64,000 nt of DNA. Source: DAIQRJ01 sp963708795. GTDB taxonomy: Bacteria > Actinomycetota > Actinomycetes > Propionibacteriales > DAIQRJ01. Both the position numbers and the translations under genes were made by a program. The stretch's first letter is position 1. Each line of letters begins with the position of its first letter. This document shows, one piece after another, positions 51,732-60,740 of this stretch. The stretch lies in NCBI GenBank assembly GCA_963708795.1, contig CAVPUH010000012.1:1-64000 (forward strand), in the 5' to 3' direction. The notes under the pieces are model-generated. The model saw only the letters and a program-made list of their open reading frames with translations, had not been told where the DNA came from and searched no databases.

Positions 51732-52193
51732 TCACGGCTGGTAGGGCGGAGCGACGCCCCAACCCCAGTGCGGTACCGGGGCCTGTTCGACGACCTCGGC
51801 GTCGGGCTGGGAGTTGTGCAGCGCGAGGCGGGTGCCCCACTCGACGTAGCCGACGAACGCGGCCCGGAACTCGGGGTCGTCCGGCAGCCCGGCGTCGTCT
51901 GCGGCAAGGCTCATGAGTGACGCGAACCGGAACCGTTGCTCGGGCGTGATGCTCAGGCCGCGGTGGTGCGCGAGCATGCGTTCGTACCCACCGAGCCGGT
52001 CCGTGTAGCCGGCCGGACCGCCGAAGACCTCGATCCACCACAGCGTGACGTGCGCGCGGTGCTCCTCGCTGACGCCACCGGGGAACAGGGGGCTGATCAG
52101 CTCGTCGCCCTCGGTCCGGTCGTAGAAGGCGTCGATGAGACGGCGGAACGCCTTGGCACCGCCGGCCCACTCGAACAACGTCGGGTCACTCAC
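51732..52193 (-). CDS. Group II truncated haemoglobin
   Basis: A 153-residue 2-on-2 globin: 'LIDAFYDRTEGDELISPLFPGGVSEEHRAHVTLWWIEVFGGP', 'YERMLAHHRGLSITPEQRFRFASLM' with the proximal His, and 'FVGYVEWGTRLALHNSQP'. The Trp at the G8-type position ('YVEWGTRLA') is typical of group II. It binds O2 or NO, probably for nitric-oxide or oxidative stress defence. GTG start. Downstream neighbour of the VOC gene on the same strand (24 bp), possibly cotranscribed. Confidence 0.9.
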   Translation of the reverse strand: MSDPTLFEWAGGAKAFRRLIDAFYDRTEGDELISPLFPGGVSEEHRAHVTLWWIEVFGGPAGYTDRLGGYERMLAHHRGLSITPEQRFRFASLMSLAADDAGLPDDPEFRAAFVGYVEWGTRLALHNSQPDAEVVEQAPVPHWGWGVAPPYQP

Positions 52194-52217
52194 CCGGCCA
52201 GCGTAGGACGCCCACGA

Positions 52218-52907
52218 CTACGCCACCGGAGCCAGCTCCCGAGCGATGACCAGGTGCTCGCCCGACAGCGCCACCTCACCCGTGCCCACGCCACCGACGG
52301 CGATCTCGAGCGGACCGCCCTGGGCCAACCGGTCGCCGGTCGGGAACCAGGCCCGATCGTGGGCGACCACGACGAGCAGTCCGTCCTGGTCGCCCACGGG
52401 CGTGAACTCGGCGCTGCCCTCGCCGAACACGGCGAGTCCGAACGCCGCCGTGAGGTGCGCGACGGCCGCGGTCACGTCGTCCACGCCGATGCCGATCTCG
52501 CTGATCGACACGATGTCGGCCGAGGTGAAGGCGTGGTCGATGGCATCGTCGCGCGAGTGCCGGGCGATGAACTCCAGGATCGCCCCGTCCGGTCCCGGGA
52601 AGTACACCGACTCGGAGTTCCACACACCGCCGAGGCGCATCACGCCCCGGCCGTCTGCCGCGGTGAGCAGCCCGACCCTCTCGGCCACCCAGGCGTGCGC
52701 CTCGTCGAACCGGTTCGACGGCACCGTGAAGGCGAGGTGATCGACCCCGGGGCCGGTCGGCCCTTCCCGCACCACCAGCGTCGAATCGCCGATCGTCACC
52801 TCGGCCGACTCCGCGAGTCGCCGGACCGGCAGGTCGAGCACGTGACCGTAGAACTCCGCTGCCGAAGCGACGTCGTCGGTGGTGATCGTGACGGTGTCGA
52901 GCTGCAT
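52218..52907 (-). CDS. Two-domain VOC-family protein
   Basis: A 229-residue protein with two glyoxalase-like domains: domain 1 'QLDTVTITTDDVASAAEFYGHVLDLPVRRL', 'GVDHLAFTVPSNRFDEAHAWVAERVG' and 'VYFPGPDGAILEFIAR'; domain 2 'ISEIGIGVDDVTAAVAHLTAAFGLAVFG' and 'EIAVGGVGTGEVALSGEHLVI'. This looks like an extradiol-dioxygenase-like arrangement. ATG 52907 follows GGAGGACC. Probably cotranscribed with the truncated haemoglobin. Confidence 0.86.
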   Translation of the reverse strand: MQLDTVTITTDDVASAAEFYGHVLDLPVRRLAESAEVTIGDSTLVVREGPTGPGVDHLAFTVPSNRFDEAHAWVAERVGLLTAADGRGVMRLGGVWNSESVYFPGPDGAILEFIARHSRDDAIDHAFTSADIVSISEIGIGVDDVTAAVAHLTAAFGLAVFGEGSAEFTPVGDQDGLLVVVAHDRAWFPTGDRLAQGGPLEIAVGGVGTGEVALSGEHLVIARELAPVA

Positions 52908-53059
52908 GGTGGTCCTCCGGGTTCCGGATCGGCTGTCACCATCAGCGAACAACGTGAACCGCTGTTGAAGTCAACCCGGTGTAGCTCGCGTGCCGAGCGG
53001 GTAGGCGGTCATCGCGGCGGTCGGAAGACCGCCACGACGCGACAGTTGAGGAGCACCCA

Positions 53060-53593
53060 ATGACCGACACGACCAGCAGCACCGATACCAACACCGAGAC
53101 GCCGACCCACGAGGAGGCGGTCGCCAAGGTCGCCGAACTCGTCAAGGACGCCCGGATCGGCATGCTCACGACCACAGCCGCCGACGGCAAGCTGGTCAGC
53201 CGCCCGATGGGACTGCAGCAGGTCGAGTTCGACGGCGACCTGTGGTTCTTCGCCGAGGACGACTCGGACAAGGTCGCCGAGATCGTCGCCAACCCGTCCG
53301 TCAACGTCGCCTTCGCGGACGCCAAGGGCAGCTCGTGGACGTCGCTCTCGGGTACCGCGGAGATCGTCCATGACCGGGCGAAGGCGCAGGAGTTCTGGAA
53401 CCCGCTGCTCAACGCGTGGTTCCCGGACGGTCTGGAGACCCCGAACCTGGGCCTGATCAAGGTCCACGCAGACACCGCCGAGTACTGGGACAGTCCCGGC
53501 AACAAGGTCGTGCGTCTGCTCGGAATCGCCAAGGCGGCCGTGAAGCGCGACCCCGACGCCTTCCCCGGCGAGAACGTGACCATCGAGCTCTAG
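53060..53593 (+). CDS. Pyridoxamine 5'-phosphate oxidase-like protein (general stress protein 26 type)
   Basis: A 177-residue split-barrel flavin-binding protein: 'VAELVKDARIGMLTTTAADGKLVSRPMGLQQVEFDGDLWFFA', 'VNVAFADAKGSSWTSLSGTAEIVHD', 'FWNPLLNAWFPDGLETPNLGLIKV' and 'AEYWDSPGNKVVRLLGI'. This is the general-stress-protein-26 subgroup. A ribosome-binding site GAGGAG precedes ATG 53060. Likely involved in stress tolerance; its exact reaction is unknown. Confidence 0.9.
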   Translation: MTDTTSSTDTNTETPTHEEAVAKVAELVKDARIGMLTTTAADGKLVSRPMGLQQVEFDGDLWFFAEDDSDKVAEIVANPSVNVAFADAKGSSWTSLSGTAEIVHDRAKAQEFWNPLLNAWFPDGLETPNLGLIKVHADTAEYWDSPGNKVVRLLGIAKAAVKRDPDAFPGENVTIEL

Positions 53594-53631
53594 GCCGTCG
53601 GCCCCGCCGTCGGTGTCGTAGCGTCTGGTGC

Positions 53632-55023
53632 ATGGCGAACGGCGATGACAGCGTCGGGGCGGCCAAGTTGTTCGCCGAGCTCGCGTCGGGCTACCTGAGG
53701 CAGGCGGGTGTAGGCCGCGGCAGGGTCTGGCACCACGACGGGCTGACCGTCAACGGCAAGGTGTTCGGGATGCTCGTTCGCGGGGATCTCGTCGTGAAAC
53801 TCCCGAGCCGCCGCGCCGCGGAACTCGTCAGCGCGCGCGTGGCCGAGCGATTCGAACCCCGGCCGGGCCGGCCGCTGAAGGAGTGGGTGGCGATCGGCTT
53901 CACCGGCGACGCGGCCGCCACCTGGCGGCCGGTGCTCGCCGACGCTCACGGTTACGTGGCCACGCTCACCGGCTTCACCCGCCAGCCTCGGCCCATCTCC
54001 GACGATCCGCCCGAGATGGCCCGACTCGTCGCCGAGGCCTTCGGGCTCGGGCGTCCGCTCGAACCGCTGATGGTGAATCCGCACTCCAGCCAGGAGACCT
54101 GGCGCCTGGACACCCCCGGCGGCCGCTTCCTGGTCAAGCGGTTCTGGCGCGGACCCGACCTTCCGTGGGAATCCTCGTTGACCCGCGCGATGTCCTTCGA
54201 GGCCGCCGCCATCGCCGCCGGTATCGAGACCCCTGAACCGATTCGTCCGGTCGAGGCCGCGTTCGGGTTCGCCGCGTCGATCGGCGAGCTCGGTGTCTTC
54301 CGCGCCTACCCCTATATGGAACACCGGCCGCTGGGGGCCGGTGACGAGGTCATCGAGTGGGCCGGCACGACACTCGCGCGAATCCAGAACCTCGAGCCAC
54401 CGTTACGGAAAGTGCCCGAGCCGACCTGGTTCTACGACCAGTTCCCCACGGTGCCGCCCGAACAGTGGGACGACTGGAACGAACAGGCGGCGGACGAGGG
54501 CAGAGGCTGGGGCGCCGACCTCGACCGGCTGTTGCCGACGATCCACGCACTCGCGACCCGTGTGACCTCGGCGTTCGCCGACGCCGCTCCCCACGTGATG
54601 ACGCATCGCGATGTCGAGCCCTGGAACGTGTTGATGGTGCCGGCCGGCGGCGGTGGACACCGGCCGGTGCTCATCGACTGGGACGTCGCCGGACCTGACA
54701 GTGCGGCTCTGGAAGCCGCGCACGTCCTGACCAGCTTCGCGGGCTTCGAGCGGGAAACCCTCGACCCCCTCGTCGTCCGACGCGGTGTGGACGCCTACGT
54801 GGCGGCCGGCGGGCGGCCGTTCGATCCGGCCGCGGACCTCCTGGCGCGGCGCCTCGGCATGCGGTTGGCCCGCCTGTCCGGACGGATCCGGACGACGCTG
54901 ACCGGCTTCGTCAAGGACCGGGTCGGAGCGGCGACGGAATCCGACGACGAGGCCATCGGCCGTTACCTGGACGGGCTGCCGGCGTTCATCGTCGAGGCCG
55001 AACGGGACGCACAGCTGTTGTGA
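53632..55023 (+). CDS. TfoX N-terminal domain fused to an APH-like kinase
   Basis: A 463-residue protein with two parts. Residues ~1-90 resemble a TfoX_N-type domain: 'GLTVNGKVFGMLVRGDLVVKLPSRRAAELVSARVAERFEPRPGRPLKEWVAI'-style sequence, normally a stand-alone protein of ~110 residues. Residues ~125-455 are an aminoglycoside-phosphotransferase-like kinase: 'GGRFLVKRFWRGP' (ATP Lys), 'FRAYPYMEHRPLGAG', catalytic loop 'VMTHRDVEPWNVLMVP' (HRD variant with Asp and Asn intact) and 'VLIDWDVAGPDSAALEAAHV' (metal Asp). The kinase looks active by motif. The two halves are in one open frame with no internal stop. Fusion is unusual; substrate unknown. Confidence 0.85.
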   Translation: MANGDDSVGAAKLFAELASGYLRQAGVGRGRVWHHDGLTVNGKVFGMLVRGDLVVKLPSRRAAELVSARVAERFEPRPGRPLKEWVAIGFTGDAAATWRPVLADAHGYVATLTGFTRQPRPISDDPPEMARLVAEAFGLGRPLEPLMVNPHSSQETWRLDTPGGRFLVKRFWRGPDLPWESSLTRAMSFEAAAIAAGIETPEPIRPVEAAFGFAASIGELGVFRAYPYMEHRPLGAGDEVIEWAGTTLARIQNLEPPLRKVPEPTWFYDQFPTVPPEQWDDWNEQAADEGRGWGADLDRLLPTIHALATRVTSAFADAAPHVMTHRDVEPWNVLMVPAGGGGHRPVLIDWDVAGPDSAALEAAHVLTSFAGFERETLDPLVVRRGVDAYVAAGGRPFDPAADLLARRLGMRLARLSGRIRTTLTGFVKDRVGAATESDDEAIGRYLDGLPAFIVEAERDAQLL

Positions 55024-55058
55024 CGAACGCCGCCCGGACCATCCGGCATCGGTGGCGC

Positions 55059-56487
55059 TCACACGACCTCGAGAAGAACGTCGTGTCGTCCGACGAGCGT
55101 TCCCGGAAGGCTCGCGTCCGGCCCGAGGCGCTCGCCGTCCAACGTGTTCGAGACGACTCGTGTCCCGGACCCGGTGACCGTCAGGTCCAGCACCGCGGCA
55201 CGGTACGGATAGCCGCGCAGCGCCGCCCCGGCCAAGCGGGCCGGCACGCACGGGGCGAAGCGGAGCCCGTCCGGGCCGTAGCGGAGCCCGAACAGGCCGA
55301 GGTGTACCAACCGGAGGAGTGCGGTGGCCGACCAGGTCTGATCGGGTTCGCTCGGCCAGTGGACTCCGAACTGCCAGACCGCCGTCGACGACGCCGGTCT
55401 GGGCGTTGTACAGCTCGAACAGGCCGCCGCCGCTCCCCGCGAAGAGCGTCTCGAGGTCCGTGAGCGTCTGGTCGAACACCACGACGCGTCCGGCATGGGC
55501 CGCCGCGTCGCCGAACATGCCCATGATCATCGGCCAGCAGACGACGTGGTGGCGGCCGGGGAACTCGTCGGAGAACCGGTCGGCGAAGTGCGGCCAGACA
55601 CTGACGACGCCATACGGCTCCCGGTGCGCGTGGGCGAAGACCAGATCCCGCCGTCGCGTGTCGGCGACGCCGAACATCACCGCGTAGGCGAGGCCGATCG
55701 CCTCCTGATGCACGTCGAGAGTGCCCGCCAGGTCGCCGCCGCCGTGAACGAAGTAGCCGTACTGACCCGCCGCCTCTGACCACAGGTGGGTGTTGATCGC
55801 CGCGGCCACGGTCGCTGCCTGCTCCCGGAACGGTGCCGGATCGTCGACGAGAAGTTCGGCCATGCCCGCCCGGGAACGGAGCGCCTCGACGTACACCGCG
55901 TTGGTGGAGAGTGAGAGCAACTCGTGGGCCAGCGGGTAGTCGAGGACGAACGTGGACGGGTTGCCGGGTTCGCTCGGCGGTGCCGGATATCCGGCGATGC
56001 CGTCCTGCATCACCGCACCGCCGGCATAGAAGACGTACGCCGGCCGAACCGATCCCGGTCGAGGATCGCGAGGGAATCGACGCCGATCCGGAACGCCTCG
56101 GCCAGGAAGTCGTGATCGCCGGTGACGAGCACGTGCTGCCACGCCGCGACGACCCAGATGATCTGGTCCCACCACTGGTTGTCCTGGGCGATGATCCGGC
56201 GCCCGTCGGGCGTGCTTCCGCACACCATCAGCAACGTGTCCCGAGCGACGTCAGGCGACCAGCACGCTGCCGCCACCCCAGGCATTGATGGCCGCGTCGC
56301 GCGTCCAGGCTCCGGATACCCGCCGCCGGCGCGGATGAACAGCGAGCGGATCCGAGGGCGACGACTCCCGCGCCGGGACGATGTTGACGTCGAGCAGGTT
56401 GCGCAACGCCGCGTCGTAGAGGCCCGGCAGCGCTGACCCGGCAGTCGAGGTCGTCAGCGTCGGGCGTGTCGTCATCGGGGTGGGCAC
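55059..56487 (-). pseudogene. Six-hairpin glycosidase (MGH1/amylo-glucosidase-like), frameshifted three times
   Basis: Homologous sequence runs through different frames: 56487 to about 56255 ('LYDAALRNLLDVN', 'GAWTRDAAINAWGGGSVL'), to about 56050 ('SPDVARDTLLMVC', 'IIAQDNQWWDQIIWVVAAW'), to about 55380 ('YVFYAGGAVMQDGIAGYP', 'HLWSEAAGQYGYF', 'HHVVCWPMIMGMFGD'), then to 55059 ('VWQFGVHWPSEPDQTWSATA', 'FAPCVPARLAGAALRGYPYR'). It fits an (alpha/alpha)6 glycoside hydrolase of about 470 residues, of the kind acting on glucosides or glycosylglycerates. One frameshift may lie near a CCCC run. Catalytic residues were not assigned with confidence. Confidence 0.7.
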
Positions 56488-56656
56488 CTCACCGTTGGAC
56501 GTCGACCGCAGTATCCCGCGGCATCAGTCGTCCCCGTTCGCCCGAGTGGCCGGACCTGGTCGGCACCGCGGCGGTCCCACGGCGCATCCGCTTCGTTTCC
56601 GGGAGCGACGGGTACGCCTGGGTAGAGGCCCGCCCGGGCCAGATGGGAGCGACCGC

Positions 56657-57205
56657 ATGTCGGAAGCACCGACGACCAACCAGTTCGAACTCGACGTGAC
56701 GCGGATCCGCGAGGACGCGCGCCGACACATGCAAGACGGCGCGGTGACCAAGGGCAATACGGTCGACACGGAGCGCCTGATCACGATCCTCAACGAGGTC
56801 GTCGCCACCGAGATCGTCTGCTTCCTCCGGTACACCCAGCACTCGATCGCGGCGACCGGGCTCGATCGTGCGCAGGTCGCGGCCGAGTTCACCGAGCACG
56901 CGGCCGAGGAGATGCAGCACGGGCTCCGCGCGGCGGAGCGCGTCAGTCAGCTCGGCGGGTCACCTGACTTCGACCCGGCGACGTTGATGAGTCGTGCCCA
57001 CACCGAATACGTGGAGGTGGACGAGTCCGACCTGACCAGGATGCTCCAGGAGAACCTGGTGGCCGAGCGCATCGTGATCACGGCGTATCAGGAGATCATC
57101 CGGTGGATCGGCGACACCGACCCGACCACCCGGCGCCTGATGGAGGAGATCCTCGCCGAGGAGGAGGAGCACGCGGACGATCTGAACGACCTGCTCGGTA
57201 CCTGA
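56657..57205 (+). CDS. Ferritin-like (bacterioferritin/Dps-type) protein
   Basis: A 182-residue four-helix-bundle protein with diiron-type ligands: 'ILNEVVATEIVCFLRYTQHSIAATG' (helix A, Glu and His), 'FTEHAAEEMQHGLRAAERVSQLGG' (helix B, E-x-x-x-H), 'MLQENLVAERIVITAYQEIIRWIG' and 'LMEEILAEEEEHADDLNDLL' (helix D, E-x-x-H). Iron storage or oxidation is the likely role. It begins 169 bp after the broken glycosidase region on the opposite strand. The frame is open further upstream, but the domain starts here. Confidence 0.9.
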   Translation: MSEAPTTNQFELDVTRIREDARRHMQDGAVTKGNTVDTERLITILNEVVATEIVCFLRYTQHSIAATGLDRAQVAAEFTEHAAEEMQHGLRAAERVSQLGGSPDFDPATLMSRAHTEYVEVDESDLTRMLQENLVAERIVITAYQEIIRWIGDTDPTTRRLMEEILAEEEEHADDLNDLLGT

Positions 57206-57229
57206 ACCCGCACGTCTGAGAGGTGCGTC

Positions 57230-57643
57230 ATGGCACGTCTGTCGCTCGTTCGCGACTCCGTCGTCCGCCAGTGGGATGTCGAACTCTGGGTCGCCGTCGA
57301 TCACCCTTCGGTGGCCCCGGCAGTGGCCGCCGCCATTGCGATCGATCTCGACTTCGACCTCGAAACCGTCGACGACGTCCGGATGGCTACCGACGAGATC
57401 TGCAGCGAGCTGAGCCGTCGGGCTGTCCCCGCCACCAGGATGCACTGCGGTTTCGAGGCCGAACACGAATGCCTCGGCGTCACCTTGGAGGTGCAGGTCG
57501 CCGAGCGTCCGTGGGCGCGCGATCGGCTCGGCGCGGATGTCGTCGACGTGCTGGCCGATTCGACGTCCCATCACTGGGACGTGACCGACGGACGCCCCTC
57601 CTACGTGTTCAGCACGTCCTTCCGCCCCGACGAGCCGGTCTAG
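57230..57643 (+). CDS. Degenerate HATPase-like protein (anti-sigma factor RsbW-like)
   Basis: A 137-residue protein resembling the histidine-kinase-like ATPase fold of RsbW-type anti-sigma factors. 'VDHPSVAPAVAAAIAIDLDFDLETVDDVRMATDEICSELSRR' corresponds to the first helix and N-box (A-x-x-E-x-x-x-N in active members, here ATDEICSEL). The later G-boxes that bind ATP are not recognisable. It follows the ferritin gene by 24 bp. Its stop shares CTAG with the stop of the convergent LuxR/AAA gene. A functional link to the sigma factor at 61226 is inference. Confidence 0.6.
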   Translation: MARLSLVRDSVVRQWDVELWVAVDHPSVAPAVAAAIAIDLDFDLETVDDVRMATDEICSELSRRAVPATRMHCGFEAEHECLGVTLEVQVAERPWARDRLGADVVDVLADSTSHHWDVTDGRPSYVFSTSFRPDEPV

Positions 57644-60627
57644 CCGCCGCCGAGCGCCAGGCCCTGGCCGGCCGCCTCCAGCAGCCCGCGCTCGTACGCC
57701 AGCGCGACGACCTCGGTGCGCCCGGACGCGTCGAGCTTCGAGATCAGGTTCGACACGTGCACGCTCGCCGTCTTCGGGCTGATGTGCAGCGACCGGCCGA
57801 TCTGCCCGTTCGTGAATCCCTGCGCGAGCAGCGCGAGCACGTCGCGTTCCCGGGCCGTGAGCAGGTCGGCGACCGGCGCCCGAGTCGTCGCCCCCGGCCC
57901 CAGGTCGACCTTCAGCCGGGAGCGCCGAACCAACTCCACCAGAGCCGCCGCCAAGGGTGCGGCCCCGAGTTGTACTGCTGTCGCATGAGCGGCGCGGACG
58001 TGCCCGACTGCCTCGTCCGGGCGGCCGGCGTCGACGAGTGCCGCGGCGAGCCGCCACCGGGAGCGGGCCGTCTCGTAGGGATAGCCGTAGTCGAAGGCGG
58101 CCACGGTCGCCTCCCACAGTTCGACGCCCGGTCCTCCCTCGAGTCTGGCCAACTCCGCCTCGGCCCTCGCGAGCCAGGCGCGGCCCTCCGCACCGAGCAT
58201 GCCGCTGCGGGGGCGGCCGTGTTCGACGCGCCCGCGCACGTCGGCGATCACCTGCGCACCCGCCCGTTCGAGTTCACCCACCTCGTCGTCGCGCCCGCGA
58301 AGTCGGGCGGCGGCGGCCAGGTCGGCGTGGGCCGCCAGCGTGAGAGCGCCCAACCAGATGCCGCCGAGATACCACTCACCCCACGCCTCGTTGAGGAACG
58401 GGATCACTTGTTGGGCGGCGTCGATGGCATCCCGATGACGACCCTGCCAGGAGAGGTGGTCCGCCGTGAGCCCACCGGCGATGAGAGCGATTTGTCCGTC
58501 CTGATGCCAGGCGTCGCGGAGTTCGGCGATCCGGTACTCGACGTCGGCGTCGCCGCGAGCCACGTGGACGTACAGCGCGGCGGTCGCGAGCCGCGCCGCT
58601 GCGACGTCGGGTGGCCGCCGGCCGGCGAGACGCGAGGCCGCAACGCTGGCGTCCCAGTCGCCGGTGACGTACTCCGCGATCACTTGCAGCACCCTGGCCT
58701 CGAGCGCATAGGGCGACCAGGTCAGCCCGTGGCCGTCGGCGGCCGCGATCGCCGCGGGCAGCCGCGCGAGCGCGAGCCGGATGTCACCGGAGTAGAAGGG
58801 TCCGGACGCGAGGTAGTACGCCGCTCTGACCTCCTCGATGCGGTGTCCGCCAGTACGGGCGAGCTCGAGGGCCCGGGTGAGCTTGGCGGTCGAGTCCAGG
58901 ACGTGGAGATCGATCAGCGACTGGGTGATCAGGACGTCGGTCTCCACGTCGACCAGACCGAGCTCGCGGGCAGCGGCCGCGGCCCGGCCGGCCACGTCCC
59001 GAGCCCGTTCGATGTCGTCGGCGTCGCCCGTGTCGTGGGCGATACCGGCCTGCGCGCGCGCCTGCGCGGCGGCCGCGCGCACGGCCACGTCGGACATCGG
59101 ACGGTCGGCGAGGATCGCCAGCGCTCGGGCGGACGCAGCGGCGCTGTCGGTCTCCCTCTCGACGTCCCAGAGGTGACCCGCCAGCCGCAGCTCGCACATG
59201 GCCCTGACCTCCGGGGTCGCGCCGAGCGTCTCGGCCTGGCCCCGCGCGTCGTCGGCGAAGCTCACTGCCCGCCCGAGCTCGCCGGCCTCCGAAGCCGCCC
59301 GCGCCGCCTCCAGCTCGAGGCCGACGATGTCGGTTCCCGCCGGCCGCTGCTCGGCCGCGACGACCGGCCAGAGCGTGACGGCGCGCTCGAGGTGGCCCAG
59401 GGCATCCGCCGGGGCGCGCCGGGTCGAGGCCTCCTGCGCAGCCAGGAGGCTCATGCCGAGCGCGACGGGGAGGTCGTGCGCGGCCATCGCGTGGTGGGCG
59501 ATGGTGGCCGCCGCACCGGGACGAGGGTCCGAGCGCTGGAGTTCGGCGGCATAGGCGCCGTGCAACCGGGCTCGTTCACCGGGCAGGAGATCGGCGTACA
59601 CGGCTTCGCGGAGCAGTGCGTGCCGGAATCCGTAGGCCGGGGCGGCCTCGGCGGCCGACGCGGGGACCAGCACCTGGTGCGTGACGGCGTCCCGCAACGC
59701 CTCGTCGAGGTCTCCCGCCGTCGTGCCGGTGACGGCCAGCAGAGTCTCATCCGTCACGACGTCACCGGCGACCGAGGCCGCGCGGGCCAGCCGTTGCGCG
59801 GCGGGGGACAGCGTCTCGAGCCGCAGCAGCAACACGTCGGTCAGGCCTGCGGGCAGGCCGCCCTCGCCGACGTGCGCGGCGAGTTCCTCGGCGAAGTAGG
59901 CGTTGCCCTCGGAGCGACTCAGGACGTCGTCCACAACCCGCGCCGACACGGGATGCCCGAGCAGGGCGGCGAGGTGCGCGTCGAGTTCCGCGCGGTCGAA
60001 CGGCTCGAGCTCGATTCGTGAGACCTGCTGCAGCCGGAGCAGCTCGGACAGCACGGGACGCAACGGGTGCCGCCGGTGCAGGTCGTCGCGTCGATAGCTG
60101 CCGACGACGACGAGCTGTTCGTCGCGCATGCGCGCGACGAGGAAGGTCACGAGATCGCGCGAGGACTGATCGGCCCAGTGCATGTCCTCGAGGATCAGCA
60201 CCAGGACGCCGAACTGGGCTGCGGCGGCCCGCACGAGCCGGCGGACGGCGTCGAACAAGGGAAGTCGCTGACCCAGGTCGTCAGCTGGGCCGACCTGCCC
60301 ACCGCTCAGGGCGTCGAGAGCGGGGAGTTCGGCCACCGCGTCGGCGAGTTCGCCACGCATGGTGAGGCGGGTGACGATCTCGGCGAACGGCAGGTACGGC
60401 ACACCGCCGGACCCGAGGTCGACGCACCTTCCGACGACCACGGTGGCACCCATGCCGTCGGCACGGCGCGCGAGCTCCTCGAGCAGCCGTGTCTTGCCGA
60501 CGCCGGCGTCGCCCGACACGAGCCAGGCCGAGGGTTCGCCGTCGCGTGCTCGGTCGACCGCGTTCGCCAGTTGGGCGAGCGCGTCGATCCGCCCGACGAA
60601 CGGGGTGTCACCACCGACTCTTGGCAC
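57640..60627 (-). CDS. LuxR-family AAA ATPase regulator (LAL type)
   Basis: A 995-residue large ATP-binding LuxR regulator. An N-terminal AAA/NACHT-like domain has Walker A 'VSGDAGVGKTRLLEELA' (residues 39-46 are the loop) and Walker B 'LVLILEDMHWADQSS'. A long central TPR-like helical region (about 350-910) follows, then a C-terminal LuxR HTH 'LLTARERDVLALLAQGFTNGQIGRSLHISPKTASVHVSNLI'-type sequence. Such proteins sense an inducer through the TPR region and activate pathway genes. The start at GTG 60627 lies right before 'GGDTPFVGR'. The frame stays open upstream to 61110 but without homology. Target genes unknown. Confidence 0.92.
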   Translation of the reverse strand: MPRVGGDTPFVGRIDALAQLANAVDRARDGEPSAWLVSGDAGVGKTRLLEELARRADGMGATVVVGRCVDLGSGGVPYLPFAEIVTRLTMRGELADAVAELPALDALSGGQVGPADDLGQRLPLFDAVRRLVRAAAAQFGVLVLILEDMHWADQSSRDLVTFLVARMRDEQLVVVGSYRRDDLHRRHPLRPVLSELLRLQQVSRIELEPFDRAELDAHLAALLGHPVSARVVDDVLSRSEGNAYFAEELAAHVGEGGLPAGLTDVLLLRLETLSPAAQRLARAASVAGDVVTDETLLAVTGTTAGDLDEALRDAVTHQVLVPASAAEAAPAYGFRHALLREAVYADLLPGERARLHGAYAAELQRSDPRPGAAATIAHHAMAAHDLPVALGMSLLAAQEASTRRAPADALGHLERAVTLWPVVAAEQRPAGTDIVGLELEAARAASEAGELGRAVSFADDARGQAETLGATPEVRAMCELRLAGHLWDVERETDSAAASARALAILADRPMSDVAVRAAAAQARAQAGIAHDTGDADDIERARDVAGRAAAAARELGLVDVETDVLITQSLIDLHVLDSTAKLTRALELARTGGHRIEEVRAAYYLASGPFYSGDIRLALARLPAAIAAADGHGLTWSPYALEARVLQVIAEYVTGDWDASVAASRLAGRRPPDVAAARLATAALYVHVARGDADVEYRIAELRDAWHQDGQIALIAGGLTADHLSWQGRHRDAIDAAQQVIPFLNEAWGEWYLGGIWLGALTLAAHADLAAAARLRGRDDEVGELERAGAQVIADVRGRVEHGRPRSGMLGAEGRAWLARAEAELARLEGGPGVELWEATVAAFDYGYPYETARSRWRLAAALVDAGRPDEAVGHVRAAHATAVQLGAAPLAAALVELVRRSRLKVDLGPGATTRAPVADLLTARERDVLALLAQGFTNGQIGRSLHISPKTASVHVSNLISKLDASGRTEVVALAYERGLLEAAGQGLALGGG

Positions 60628-60680
60628 GGGCCCGATTGTGGCAGTGACCGCCGACGGCTGGTTCCCGGTGCGCAACGGCA

Positions 60681-60720
60681 CCGGCCGGCCGGGAACGTCC
60701 GAGACGTCCTGGCCGGCCGG
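60681..60720 (-). terminator. Strong GC-rich hairpin
   Basis: CCGGCCGGCC (60681-60690) and GGCCGGCCGG (60711-60720) are perfect 10-bp arms; the interior ACGTC/GACGT pairs as well, giving a long stem with a small bulge. It lies just after the end of the gene at 60741-61037 and before the LuxR/AAA start, where a terminator is expected. Confidence 0.65.
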
Positions 60721-60740
60721 ACCGTCGGCTGCCGAGTCGG

